Assembly (NCBI GenBank): GCA_029065305.1 | Contig: JAIEIQ010000284.1 | Span: 1-12,871 of the forward strand | Length of the DNA stretch: 12,871 nt | Reading direction: 5' to 3' | From: Oscillospiraceae bacterium | Lineage (GTDB): Bacteria > Bacillota > Clostridia > Oscillospirales > Oscillospiraceae | Part shown: in pieces, positions 1 to 6,365 of the stretch | Layout: every line of letters starts with the position of its first letter | Position numbering within the stretch: position 1 is the stretch's first letter | Notes under the pieces: generated by a model | What the model was told of the DNA's origin: nothing | What the model saw: the letters and a program-made list of their open reading frames with translations, nothing else | Database searches by the model: none | Translations under genes and position numbers: made by a program

Positions 1-577
1 CTGCGGCGACGCACCCCAGAACCGCTGCCGCCCCCAGCAGTCCGCCGGTTTTCCGCAGGCAGAGATCCCGCAGGGACGTCTCGTCGCGGGCCAGCCCCTC
101 CACGTCCAGCACCTGTCCGGCCACCATGCCGTCTCCGCCGCAGGCGGAGGCCAGGACATTCACCGCGTCAATCCTCTGCTCCGCGCTCAGCCCCGGCGCC
201 AGGGAGATGAGCCGGAAGGCCTCTGCCTGGAGGGCGTCCCCGGCCAGCACGGCCATGGTCTCGCCGTAGACCTTGTGGCAGGTGGGCCGGCCCCGGCGGA
301 GATCGTCGTCGTCCATGCAGGGCAGGTCGTCGTGGATGAGCGAATAGGTGTGGACGCACTCCAGGGCGCACCCCAGGGGCAGGGCCAGCCGGGGATCTCC
401 CCCCAGGGCCTCACAGAAGGCCAGGACCATCACGGGCCGCACCCGCTTCCCCCCGGCCAGGAGGCTGTAGCGCATGGCCTCCTGGAGGCGGCGGTAGGGC
501 CGGTTTCTCAGGAAGAGGCTCTGTAAAGCTTCCTCCACAGCCGCGCGGTATGCCTCGTAGGCTTTGGCGTATTCCAT
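1..577 (-). CDS. ispA: Polyprenyl diphosphate synthase (farnesyl/geranyl type), C-terminus cut by window edge
   Basis: Short-chain trans-prenyl diphosphate synthase, condensing isopentenyl diphosphate with allylic diphosphates to make C15-C20 precursors for undecaprenyl phosphate and quinones in the cytosol. About 192 residues are visible. Residues 42-48 read GGKRVRP, the substrate-binding motif. The first aspartate-rich motif is at 83-89 (DDLPCMD, with the four-residue insert typical of bacterial FPP synthases), followed by DDLRRGRPTCHK. A conserved KTG lies near 175. The second aspartate-rich motif lies beyond the window start; the family is about 290-300 aa, so roughly one third is missing. 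The ATG at 577 is 2 nt after the xseB stop, so the gene is last of the visible operon and probably translationally coupled. The order xseA-xseB-ispA matches Bacillus, where dxs often follows. Exact chain length of the product cannot be told from this part. Confidence 0.93.
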   Translation of the reverse strand, partial: MEYAKAYEAYRAAVEEALQSLFLRNRPYRRLQEAMRYSLLAGGKRVRPVMVLAFCEALGGDPRLALPLGCALECVHTYSLIHDDLPCMDDDDLRRGRPTCHKVYGETMAVLAGDALQAEAFRLISLAPGLSAEQRIDAVNVLASACGGDGMVAGQVLDVEGLARDETSLRDLCLRKTGGLLGAAAVLGCVAA

Positions 578-579
578 CG

Positions 580-825
580 CTACTCCTCCGTGTCAAAGGG
601 CAGCTCCACCGGCTCCCCGCCGGGGCCCTTCTGGAGCTTGACCACCATCTGCTCCGCCTCGTCCAGCAGTCCGGCGCACAGGACGGACAGCCTGGTCCCC
701 TCCTCGAAGAGGGCCAGGGAGTCCGCCAGGGGCGCGTCCCCCCGCTCCAGCAGGGCGACAATCTCCTCCAGGCGGGTGATATTTTCCTCAAAGCTCTTGG
801 GCGTCTCCTTTTTCTTCGGGCTCAT
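580..825 (-). CDS. xseB: Exodeoxyribonuclease VII small subunit
   Basis: Small subunit of exonuclease VII, which binds the large subunit XseA and helps degrade single-stranded DNA to oligonucleotides in the cytoplasm. The 81-aa product has the family pattern: SFEENITRLEEIVALLERGDAPLADSL-type helix, then LFEEGTRLS and a second helix with LLDEAEQMV. The length is typical (about 70-85 aa). The ATG at 825 is preferred over an in-frame ATG at 858 because it has GGAGG at 836-840 and places the conserved core at the N-terminus. It overlaps the stop of the upstream hydrolase as ATGA (822-825). ispA starts 2 nt after its stop. Unusually, it is separated from xseA by the hydrolase gene. Confidence 0.95.
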   Translation of the reverse strand: MSPKKKETPKSFEENITRLEEIVALLERGDAPLADSLALFEEGTRLSVLCAGLLDEAEQMVVKLQKGPGGEPVELPFDTEE

Positions 826-1535
826 GGCCTCTTCTCCTCCATTTCCTTCCGCAGCCACCGCCGGTAGTACGCCAGCTGCTCCTCTGTGTGGAACCAGTGC
901 TCCCCGCCCCGCTGTTCCTCCAAGACACAGCCGAACCGCTCCGAAAAGGCCGCAGCACTCTCATAGGGAACCAGGGTATCTCCCTCGCCCCGGAGAATAG
1001 ATGTGGGGCTGTTCCAGACCTGGATGGGGTGGTCTTTTACATAGCAGTAGTAATCCCAATAAAGGGTCTCATAGGGATTTTCGATCACCTTTTTCTCCCG
1101 CAGCTCCTCCGGTGCTGCGCCGACCATCTGCATGATGCCGTCGATGACCCGCTCCATATCCACAACCGGGGACAGAAACCACGTGCGCCGGACCGGCTTG
1201 TCCCGGAAGGCCAGCAGGCTGAAATACGCGCCCATGCTGCACCCGAAGAGGGAGATCTCCCCGGCCCGGCCCGCCGCGTATTCCCAGATGGTCCCCAGCT
1301 CCTCCACGCAGGTCCAGGCCATGCAGGGTCCCTGCTCATAGACCCGCTCCCCGTGGCAGGGCAGATCGAAGCTGAGAACCTGATATCCCCGCGCGGCGGC
1401 CTCCTCCGCCAGAATCCAAATGCAGTCGTCAATCTTAGAGGAGCGGCTTCCGTGGACCGCGATGATCCACTGATCGCTGGGTTCCCCCCACAAAATGGCG
1501 GGAATCCCGGAAATTCTCAATTTTTCGGCTCGCAT
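822..1535 (-). CDS. Alpha/beta hydrolase (putative serine hydrolase) between xseA and xseB
   Basis: A 237-aa single-domain alpha/beta hydrolase; substrate unknown. Visible elements are the strand-plus-oxyanion motif IIAVHGS (24-30), DLPCHGE (58-63) typical of lysophospholipase/esterase-like hydrolases, the nucleophile elbow GCSMG with Ser100, a likely acid Asp186 in GEGDTLVP, and a likely catalytic histidine in GEHWFH (His213 most probable). No signal peptide or membrane segment is apparent, so it is probably cytoplasmic. The ATG at 1535 has GGAGG just upstream and overlaps the last 19 nt of xseA in a different frame; its TGA overlaps the xseB ATG. It is therefore coupled to both exonuclease VII subunit genes. 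Nothing in the sequence links its chemistry to DNA degradation; co-expression is the only firm statement. Confidence 0.88.
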   Translation of the reverse strand: MRAEKLRISGIPAILWGEPSDQWIIAVHGSRSSKIDDCIWILAEEAAARGYQVLSFDLPCHGERVYEQGPCMAWTCVEELGTIWEYAAGRAGEISLFGCSMGAYFSLLAFRDKPVRRTWFLSPVVDMERVIDGIMQMVGAAPEELREKKVIENPYETLYWDYYCYVKDHPIQVWNSPTSILRGEGDTLVPYESAAAFSERFGCVLEEQRGGEHWFHTEEQLAYYRRWLRKEMEEKRP

Positions 1536-2731
1536 ATTGCCTCCTCCACCCGGCAGCGCAGCTTCCCCTCCGCCAGGGCCGCGGTGATCTCGCTGCCCAC
1601 CGGCACATCCCCGGCCCGGCGCAGAGGCCTCCCGCTCCGGTCCGTCACCAGGGCGAAGCCCCGCCCCAGCACCTTCAGGGGGCTCATAGCGTCCAGGGAC
1701 GCCGCCAGCGCCGCCAGCGCCCGCCGGGGCTCCGCCAGACGGACCTGGGCCGCGTGGATCAGCTCCTTCTGCATGTGGTCCAGCAGCAGCCGCTTGTCCT
1801 GCACCGGGGCCAGGGGATCCGTCAGCACCCGCTTCCCCGCCAGCTCCGTCAAACGGCGGCGCAGCTGCTCCAGCCGCCGGTGCTCGCTCCGGGCCATGCG
1901 CAGGCGCTGGCTCTCTATCCGCTCCAGCAGCTCCCCCCGGTCCGGCACCGCCAGCTCGGCGGCGTGGGAGGGGGTCGCCGCCCGGACGTCCGCCACAAAG
2001 TCCGCGATGGTTACATCCGGCTCGTGGCCCACGGCGGAGATGACGGGAAGCTCGCAGTCGAAGATGGCCCGGGCCACCCGCTCATCGTTGAAGGCCCACA
2101 GGTCCTCGATGGACCCGCCGCCCCGGCCCGTGATGATGACGTCCGCCACCCGGTGGCGGCTGGCGTACCGCAGAGCCCCCGCGATCTCCGCCGGGGCCTC
2201 CGCCCCCTGAACCCGGACCGGCAGCAGCTTCACCTTCGCCAGGGGGTACCGGCGGCGGAGAATCCGGATCATGTCGTGGACCGCCGCCCCCGCCGGGGAG
2301 GTGATGATGGCGATGGTCTCCGGAAAGGCCGGCAGGGGCTTTTTATGGCGGTCGTCAAAGAGCCCCTCCCGCCACAGCTTCTCCTTGAGCTGCTCGAAGG
2401 CCACGTGGAGATCCCCCACCCCGTCGGGGCTCAGGGCGTCGCAGTAGAGCTGGTAGGCCCCGTCCCGGGGGTACACCGACACCCGGCCCATGGCGACGGC
2501 CTTCATGCCGTTCTCCGGCCGGAAGCGCAGGCGCAGGGCCTGTCCCTTGAACAGGACGCAGCGGATGACGCCGCCCTCGTCCTTCAGGGAAAAGTAGTGG
2601 TGGCCGGAGGGGTAGACCTTATAGTTGGAGATCTCCCCCCGCACGCACACGCCGGACAGCTCCGGGACGCTGTCCAGCAGGGCCTTGATAAGCCCGTTGA
2701 GCTCCGATACGGCGTAGACATGCCGCTCCAT
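1517..2731 (-). CDS. xseA: Exodeoxyribonuclease VII large subunit
   Basis: Catalytic subunit of exonuclease VII (404 aa), a bidirectional single-strand DNA exonuclease used in repair and recombination. Residues 1-100 form the OB-fold DNA-binding domain (VSELNGLIKALLDSVPEL, then GEISNYK and GHHYFSLKD). The catalytic domain follows, with AIITSPAGAAVHDMI (141-155), TGRGGGSIEDLWAFNDE (201-217) and SAVGHEPDVTIADFVAD (232-248). Asp153, Arg203, His236 and Asp239 match in pattern the conserved residues described for the E. coli enzyme. A long Arg-rich helical segment follows, then a C-terminal strand domain (SPLKVLGRGFALV). The ATG at 2731 is chosen over an in-frame ATG at 2857 because GGAGG lies 8-9 nt upstream, the N-terminus matches the family, and the longer form would run through the nusB-xseA hairpin. 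Confidence 0.97.
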   Translation of the reverse strand: MERHVYAVSELNGLIKALLDSVPELSGVCVRGEISNYKVYPSGHHYFSLKDEGGVIRCVLFKGQALRLRFRPENGMKAVAMGRVSVYPRDGAYQLYCDALSPDGVGDLHVAFEQLKEKLWREGLFDDRHKKPLPAFPETIAIITSPAGAAVHDMIRILRRRYPLAKVKLLPVRVQGAEAPAEIAGALRYASRHRVADVIITGRGGGSIEDLWAFNDERVARAIFDCELPVISAVGHEPDVTIADFVADVRAATPSHAAELAVPDRGELLERIESQRLRMARSEHRRLEQLRRRLTELAGKRVLTDPLAPVQDKRLLLDHMQKELIHAAQVRLAEPRRALAALAASLDAMSPLKVLGRGFALVTDRSGRPLRRAGDVPVGSEITAALAEGKLRCRVEEAICEPKN

Positions 2732-2764
2732 CCCGCCGCCTCCTCTCTCTGTTCTCGAAGGAAG

Positions 2765-2793
2765 GGCAGGGGCGCACGCCGTGCGCCCCTGCC
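2765..2793 (-). terminator. GC-rich 13-bp hairpin after nusB (weak or partial terminator)
   Basis: A perfect inverted repeat pairs GGCAGGGGCGCAC (2765-2777) with GTGCGCCCCTGCC (2781-2793) across a 3-nt loop. It begins 2 nt after the nusB stop and ends 33 nt before the xseA start. There is no U-tract on the transcript side, so it is not a classic intrinsic terminator. It could attenuate transcription, protect the 3' end of yqhY-nusB mRNA, or be a processing site. Confidence 0.6.
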
Positions 2794-2795
2794 GC

Positions 2796-3281
2796 CTATT
2801 CCGCCGGACCGCCCGCCGGGGCGGCCTTGGCCGCCTCTCCCGCCTCGTTGCGGACAAAGGTACCCAGAATGCCGTTGACGAAGCGGACCACCTCGCCGCT
2901 CTCGTACTTCTTGGTCAGCTCCACCGCCTCATTGATGGCGGCGGCGTTGGGGATGTCCGGCATGTAGAGGATCTCGTACATGGCCACCCGCATGATGGCC
3001 GCGGCCACCAGGGGAATGCGGGCGAATTTCCAGCCCACGGCGTATTTCTCGATGTACTGGTCCAGCTCATAGCCGTGTCCGGACACGCCGCACACCAGCC
3101 GCCGGATGTACTCCCGCTGGCTGGGGCCGGGCAGCTTGCCGTAGACCTCGTACTCCGGGGCCAGCTCCTGAAAATGGTCCCCCCGCAGCCGCGCGTCCAC
3201 CAGCTCCTCCGCCGTCAGGTCCGTGAAGCTCAGCTCGTAGGACAGGTGCATGGCGATCTCTCTGGCAACGTTTCGTATCAT
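2796..3281 (-). CDS. nusB: Transcription antitermination factor NusB
   Basis: NusB (161 aa) binds boxA RNA together with ribosomal protein S10 and supports antitermination on rRNA operons. The all-helical NusB pattern is present: NVAREIAMHLSYELSF at the N-terminus, and WKFARIPLVAAAIMRVAMYEILYMPDIPNAAAINEAVELTKKY (about 103-146), followed by VRFVNGILGTFVR. The last motif set, with P-x-x-A-x-INEAVELAK and F-V-NG-L, is diagnostic. The usual RxxARExALQALYQ start is altered (A-M-H-L-S-Y-E), and the C-terminus has an Ala/Gly/Pro-rich tail of about 12 residues. The ATG at 3281 has GGAGG-like bases upstream. It lies 34 nt downstream of yqhY and is followed by a strong hairpin before xseA. Confidence 0.95.
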   Translation of the reverse strand: MIRNVAREIAMHLSYELSFTDLTAEELVDARLRGDHFQELAPEYEVYGKLPGPSQREYIRRLVCGVSGHGYELDQYIEKYAVGWKFARIPLVAAAIMRVAMYEILYMPDIPNAAAINEAVELTKKYESGEVVRFVNGILGTFVRNEAGEAAKAAPAGGPAE

Positions 3282-3315
3282 TGGTCTCTCCCTCCGCCTC
3301 CGGCGGACACACGTT

Positions 3316-3657
3316 TTATTGGAACGCGACGCCGCCCACGTGGACGTTCACCGCCTTCACCGGGAAGCCGGTCATGGACTCGATGGCCGTGGACGCGGCG
3401 GTCTGGATGCGCTCGGCCACCTCGGGGATGGCGTAGCCGTAGCGGACCATCACATACAGGTCGATGACGGCGCTGTCGTCCTCCAGGCTCACGCGCACGC
3501 CCTTGGCGCTGCTCTTCTTGGCGGCGAGGCTCATCATGCCGCTGATGCCCTCCACCTCGGCGGCGGCGCCGCCGGCGATGGACGCCAGCACGTCCTCGGA
3601 AATATGGATGCAGCCCAGCTCCTCCGGGTGGGTCATATAGTCCTTGTTTTCGCCCAT
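3316..3657 (-). CDS. yqhY: Asp23/Gls24 family protein (YqhY-like)
   Basis: A 113-aa Asp23/Gls24 (DUF322) family protein. Recognisable blocks are GCIHISEDVLASIAGGAAAEVEGI (15-38), the segment with VRVSLEDDSAVIDLYVMVRYGYAIPEVAERIQ (about 54-85), and FPVKAVNVHVGGVAF at the C-terminus. Position directly before nusB matches Bacillus yqhY. In Bacillus, YqhY has been linked to control of acetyl-CoA carboxylase activity, but no acc gene lies in this window, so that role is only a family-based suggestion. There is no signal peptide or membrane segment. The ATG at 3657 has AAGGAG 9 nt upstream. It is the first gene after the promoter at 3731-3759. Confidence 0.92.
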   Translation of the reverse strand: MGENKDYMTHPEELGCIHISEDVLASIAGGAAAEVEGISGMMSLAAKKSSAKGVRVSLEDDSAVIDLYVMVRYGYAIPEVAERIQTAASTAIESMTGFPVKAVNVHVGGVAFQ

Positions 3658-3693
3658 GGTTCGACACTCCTTATTTTTCAGTCATGGTAATCC

Positions 3694-3711
3694 GGCGTCC
3701 GTCGGGACGCC
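3694..3711 (-). other. Hairpin in the yqhY 5' leader
   Basis: GGCGTCC (3694-3700) pairs with GGACGCC (3705-3711) around a 4-nt loop, in the roughly 66-nt leader between the predicted transcription start (about 3724) and the yqhY ribosome binding site. It may stabilise the mRNA 5' end; no known riboswitch class is recognised. Confidence 0.45.
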
Positions 3712-3730
3712 GCGATAGGTTAGCCTACTT

Positions 3731-3759
3731 ATTGTACCACTGTCCGGTGGAAAATACAA
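3731..3759 (-). promoter_or_regulatory. Sigma-A-type promoter for yqhY-nusB-xseA-hydrolase-xseB-ispA
   Basis: Read on the minus strand, -35 TTGTAT (3759-3754) and -10 TACAAT (3736-3731) are separated by exactly 17 nt. This is the only convincing promoter upstream of the six-gene minus-strand cluster. It lies in an AT-richer stretch flanked by GC-rich coding DNA, and is divergent from the amidase promoter. Confidence 0.8.
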
Positions 3760-3846
3760 CCGGAATTTTTGTGTGCGGGGGGATGGAATGTCCGGGTAAA
3801 AGGGCGCCGGTGAAAACCGCCCCAATTCTTTTCCAGCATTTACGCC

Positions 3847-3876
3847 TTGCCCTTTGGGGGCTTTGTCCGCTACAAT
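3847..3876 (+). promoter_or_regulatory. Predicted promoter for the amidase gene
   Basis: A -10 hexamer TACAAT (3871-3876) with a -35-like TTGCCC (3847-3852) at 18-nt spacing. The predicted start is near 3883, leaving a leader of about 63 nt that carries a 9-bp hairpin. The -35 is imperfect, so this is less certain than the divergent yqhY promoter. Confidence 0.6.
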
Positions 3877-3889
3877 GTGATTCAGCTTC

Positions 3890-3912
3890 CGGGAGGGCCG
3901 TCCGCCCTCCCG
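3890..3912 (+). other. Hairpin in the amidase 5' leader
   Basis: CGGGAGGGC (3890-3898) pairs perfectly with GCCCTCCCG (3904-3912) around a 5-nt loop. It ends about 20 nt before the ribosome binding site (GAAAGGA near 3932) and starts close to the predicted transcription start. No U-tract follows, so termination is unlikely; a 5' stabilising or translation-modulating role is possible. Confidence 0.5.
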
Positions 3913-3945
3913 ACCGGAGGACTACGCCCTGGAAAGGACAACCCG

Positions 3946-4761
3946 ATGGGACGAGTACATACGATTTTGTTCGCCATTACGCTGCTGCTTCTGCTGACCC
4001 TCACCGCCGCCGGAGCGGATAAAAATGCCGTGCGCGTCACACTGGACGGCGCACTCCTGGAGACGGTGGACGCCTTCACGGAGGACGGGACCACCCTGGT
4101 TCCCCTCCGCGCCCTGGCGGAGGCCCTGGGGCTGACGGTCCACTGGGACCCGGCCACCCGCACCGCCGTGCTCACCAGCCCCGGGCGGGAGCCCCAGATG
4201 CCAGAGCCGCCGGTGGATGCGCTGGTGGTGCTGGACCCGGGCCACGGCGGCGGGAGCACCGGCGCCTCCTACGGCGGGGTGAGCGAGAAGGACCTGAATC
4301 TCTCCATCTCCCTGCTGGCGCGGGAGCTGCTAGAGGAGGCGGGAGCCCGGGTGGTGATGACCCGGGAGGACGACCGGGACATGGGCCTCCGGGACCGGGC
4401 TGAACTGGCCAACCGCCTGGACGCGGATCTGTTTGTCAGCGTCCACTGCAACGCCAGCACCACCAACGCCGGGGCCACGGGGATTTACACCGCCGCCTAT
4501 CAGGAGGAGACGGAGGGCTGGGCACTGGCGGAGGCCCTGCGGGGGGCCATGATGGCCGAGACCGGGGCCGGGGACATGGGCACCGAGGCCCGGCCCAATC
4601 TGGCGGTGCTCCGTGGGGCCCGGATGCCTGCGGCTCTGGTGGAGTGCGGCTACATGTCCACGGAGGAGGAGCTGGCGCTGCTGGCGGATCCGGACTATCA
4701 GGCTCTGGTTGCCCGGGGCATCGCCGGGGGCGTGCTGGCGCATCTGGCAGAGGCCGCGTAA
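3946..4761 (+). CDS. N-acetylmuramoyl-L-alanine amidase (Amidase_3) with stalk domain, exported
   Basis: Zinc amidase (271 aa) that cleaves the bond between N-acetylmuramic acid and L-alanine in peptidoglycan, acting outside the membrane. Residues 4-23 are a hydrophobic signal peptide or membrane anchor (HTILFAITLLLLLTLTAAGA). Residues 28-77 resemble the copper-amine-oxidase N-terminal stalk domain common in Clostridia (VTLDGALLETVDAF, LVPLRALAEALGLTVHWD, TRTAVL). Residues 92-268 are Amidase_3, with zinc ligands His100 (DPGHGG), Glu114 (SEKDLNLSI) and His167 (VSVHCNA), and catalytic Glu233 (ALVECGYMS). The ATG at 3946 is chosen because it starts the signal peptide and has GAAAGGA 7 nt upstream. 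The catalytic part is CwlD-like, but with no spore-gene neighbours a sporulation role is not shown. It is monocistronic and followed by a strong hairpin. Confidence 0.93.
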   Translation: MGRVHTILFAITLLLLLTLTAAGADKNAVRVTLDGALLETVDAFTEDGTTLVPLRALAEALGLTVHWDPATRTAVLTSPGREPQMPEPPVDALVVLDPGHGGGSTGASYGGVSEKDLNLSISLLARELLEEAGARVVMTREDDRDMGLRDRAELANRLDADLFVSVHCNASTTNAGATGIYTAAYQEETEGWALAEALRGAMMAETGAGDMGTEARPNLAVLRGARMPAALVECGYMSTEEELALLADPDYQALVARGIAGGVLAHLAEAA

Positions 4762-4763
4762 GC

Positions 4764-4795
4764 GGGGGGAGGGACGGCGTGCCGTCCCTCCCCTC
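4764..4795 (+). terminator. Hairpin terminator after the amidase gene
   Basis: GGGGAGGGACGGC (4766-4778) pairs with GCCGTCCCTCCCC (4781-4793) around a 2-nt centre, extendable by a wobble and one more pair. It starts within a few nt of the stop codon. The 3' side reads CCTTAAAATTC, so there is only a weak T-run. Confidence 0.65.
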
Positions 4796-4803
4796 CTTAA
4801 AAT

Positions 4804-4857
4804 TCTCCGGAGAGGTTCCCAAGGGGCCGGAAATATGGTAAAATAGGAAAAAACCAT
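4804..4857 (+). promoter_or_regulatory. Promoter and candidate autoregulatory sites of the double-GntR regulator
   Basis: A -10-like TAAAAT (4839-4844) lies 17 nt after a 4/6 match to the -35 (TTCCCA, 4816-4821). A perfect 10-bp palindrome TCTCCGGAGA (4804-4813) sits just upstream of the -35. An inverted repeat ATGGT (4835-4839) and ACCAT (4853-4857), 13 nt apart, brackets the -10 and the predicted start. Both are suitable places for autoregulation. The promoter is seen in sequence; the operator roles are inference. Confidence 0.5.
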
Positions 4858-4876
4858 CGGATTGGCGGGGTGCGCT

Positions 4877-6289
4877 ATGGAAAAAGAGATTCCCCTTTAT
4901 CAGATGATCTACAACAAGCTGGTCAACCGCATTCTTTTGGGCCTGTACCCCAAGGGGTACAGGCTGTCCTCCGTGGAAAAGATCCGGGAGCGCTTCGGCG
5001 TGGGCTACACCAGCATCCGGCGGGCCCTGCGCCTGCTGCACCAGGAGGGGTTCATCCGCCTGGAGGAGCGGCGGAGGCCCGTGGTGATCTTCGACGCGGA
5101 GGAGCCGGGAGGGCAGGCGCTGCGGCAGCGGGTGTTCCTCTCCCGCCGCCAGGCCCATCTGGACTGCTACCGGGCAATCCCCTGCCTGATCCCCGGACTG
5201 GCGGTCATGGGGGCGCGGCGGTGCGGCCCCAGAACGCTGGAGACGCTGGAGGCGCTGTGCAGCCAGCCGGAGGAGCTCCTCACCTGCCGCGCCGATCTGT
5301 TCACCCTGGCCTATGCCTGGCTGGCCCTGGTGGTGCGGCAGGCGGACAGCGCCCTGGCTGACGACCTGTTTCTTCAGATTCGCGGCTTTGACGATCTGCG
5401 CTTCCTCCTCATGCCCCGGGAGGAGCTGGTTCCGGGGGAGGCGGAGGCGGCGCTGCTCATCCTGCGCCACTGGACGGACCTGCTGCGCCGGGAGCAATGG
5501 GACGATCTGCACACCCTGGTGTCCGTTTTCTGCTGGCGGGCGGTGGGCGATCTGGAGCGGTCCTTCGCCGCCCTGGACGGCGGGGAGGCTGTCCGCCCGG
5601 TGGAATTCCGCTGGTATGTGCGCCAGCTGCCCGCGCCGCTGTATCAGAAGATCGCCTGGGATCTGCTGCGCACCGCCTATCTGGAGGGGATGGAGCCGGG
5701 AACCTGCTTCCCCTCGGAGGCGGCGCTGATGGAGCGCTACGGCGTAGCTGTCGTCACAGTCCGGGGGGCCCTGGCCCTGCTCAACAGCCTGGGGGCGGCG
5801 CAGACGGTGAACGGCGTGGGCACCCTTCTGACCGGGGCGCCCGCCAAAGGGGAGATTGGGGACTGCCTGCGGGAGAGCCGGGAGAGCCTGGAGATTCTGA
5901 CCGGATGTGGTCAGGCGCTGGCGGCGGCGGCCGCCCCCCGCCTCTCCCGGGGGGAGCGGGAGGCCCTGCGGGCCGGGGCCGCGGACTACCGCTGCCGCCC
6001 GGGACTGCTGCTGTGGCTTCTGCGGCGGCTGGCGGAGGCGGTCCGGAGCCAGGCCCTGGAGAAGGTCCTGGAGCAGCTGGAGGTGCGCTGTATTTTCGGC
6101 CTGTACCTGCGGGGCCTGCCGGGCAGTCCGGAGCAGCGGCAGTACGCAGAGGACCTGTTCCGCCGGGTGTCCGACTGTCTGGTGTTCCTGGAGTTGGGGG
6201 ACGCGGACGGGTTTGCCCGCCGGTTCGGCCAGCTGTGCCGGGAGGCCTGGGAGGGCGCACGGGAACGGCTGACGCCGGAGGAGAACTGA
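4877..6289 (+). CDS. Transcriptional regulator with two GntR-type winged-helix domains
   Basis: A 470-aa regulator with an internally duplicated plan. Winged helix 1 spans about 5-72 (PLYQMIYNKLVNRILLGLYP, then IRERFGVGYTSIRRALRLLHQEGFI). An alpha-helical region follows (about 85-248). Winged helix 2 spans about 252-319 (PLYQKIAWDLLRTAYLEGM, FPSEAALMERYGVAVVTVRGALALLNSLG). A second helical region ends the chain. The two HTHs align as PLYQ-x-I, ERxGV, then R-x-AL-x-LL-x-x-x-G. Usual GntR regulators are 220-250 aa with one HTH, so this is roughly two units fused. The helical regions may be ligand domains (FCD-like in helicity), but I see no clear metal ligands. The ATG at 4877 is preferred over a TTG at 4862; its ribosome binding site is weak (GGGG, 4867-4870). 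It converges on the GPH transporter/ATC-hydrolase operon and probably regulates it. Confidence 0.85.
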   Translation: MEKEIPLYQMIYNKLVNRILLGLYPKGYRLSSVEKIRERFGVGYTSIRRALRLLHQEGFIRLEERRRPVVIFDAEEPGGQALRQRVFLSRRQAHLDCYRAIPCLIPGLAVMGARRCGPRTLETLEALCSQPEELLTCRADLFTLAYAWLALVVRQADSALADDLFLQIRGFDDLRFLLMPREELVPGEAEAALLILRHWTDLLRREQWDDLHTLVSVFCWRAVGDLERSFAALDGGEAVRPVEFRWYVRQLPAPLYQKIAWDLLRTAYLEGMEPGTCFPSEAALMERYGVAVVTVRGALALLNSLGAAQTVNGVGTLLTGAPAKGEIGDCLRESRESLEILTGCGQALAAAAAPRLSRGEREALRAGAADYRCRPGLLLWLLRRLAEAVRSQALEKVLEQLEVRCIFGLYLRGLPGSPEQRQYAEDLFRRVSDCLVFLELGDADGFARRFGQLCREAWEGARERLTPEEN

Positions 6290-6299
6290 ATCCTGCATC

Positions 6300-6345
6300 A
6301 AAAAAAGCCCCGCCTGGCGCGATGGACGTGCCGGGCGGGGCCTTT
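6300..6345. terminator. Bidirectional terminator between the GntR regulator and the GPH transporter
   Basis: GCCCCGCCTGGC (6307-6318) pairs with GCCGGGCGGGGC (6330-6341), 12 pairs including one wobble, around an 11-nt loop. Read on the minus strand the stem is followed by seven T (6306-6300), a strong intrinsic terminator for the transporter operon. On the plus strand it is followed by CTTTAT, serving the regulator gene. Confidence 0.9.
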
Positions 6346-6365
6346 ATCCATTTTGCAGAAGCGGA

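Noticed and set aside
888..2210. Long plus-strand open frame opposite the hydrolase and xseA
   Set aside because: It lies antisense to well-conserved genes, has no ribosome binding site or recognisable motif, and is Arg/Ser/Pro-rich as expected for the reverse of GC-rich codons.
2731..2857. Extended N-terminus of XseA from an ATG at 2857
   Set aside because: The extra 42 residues are Arg-rich, cross the nusB-xseA hairpin and overlap nusB; the ATG at 2731 has a ribosome binding site and family-typical start.
4436..6301. 621-codon minus-strand open frame opposite the double-GntR gene
   Set aside because: Gln/Pro/Arg-rich shadow that also runs through the amidase gene and its terminator; no family motif.
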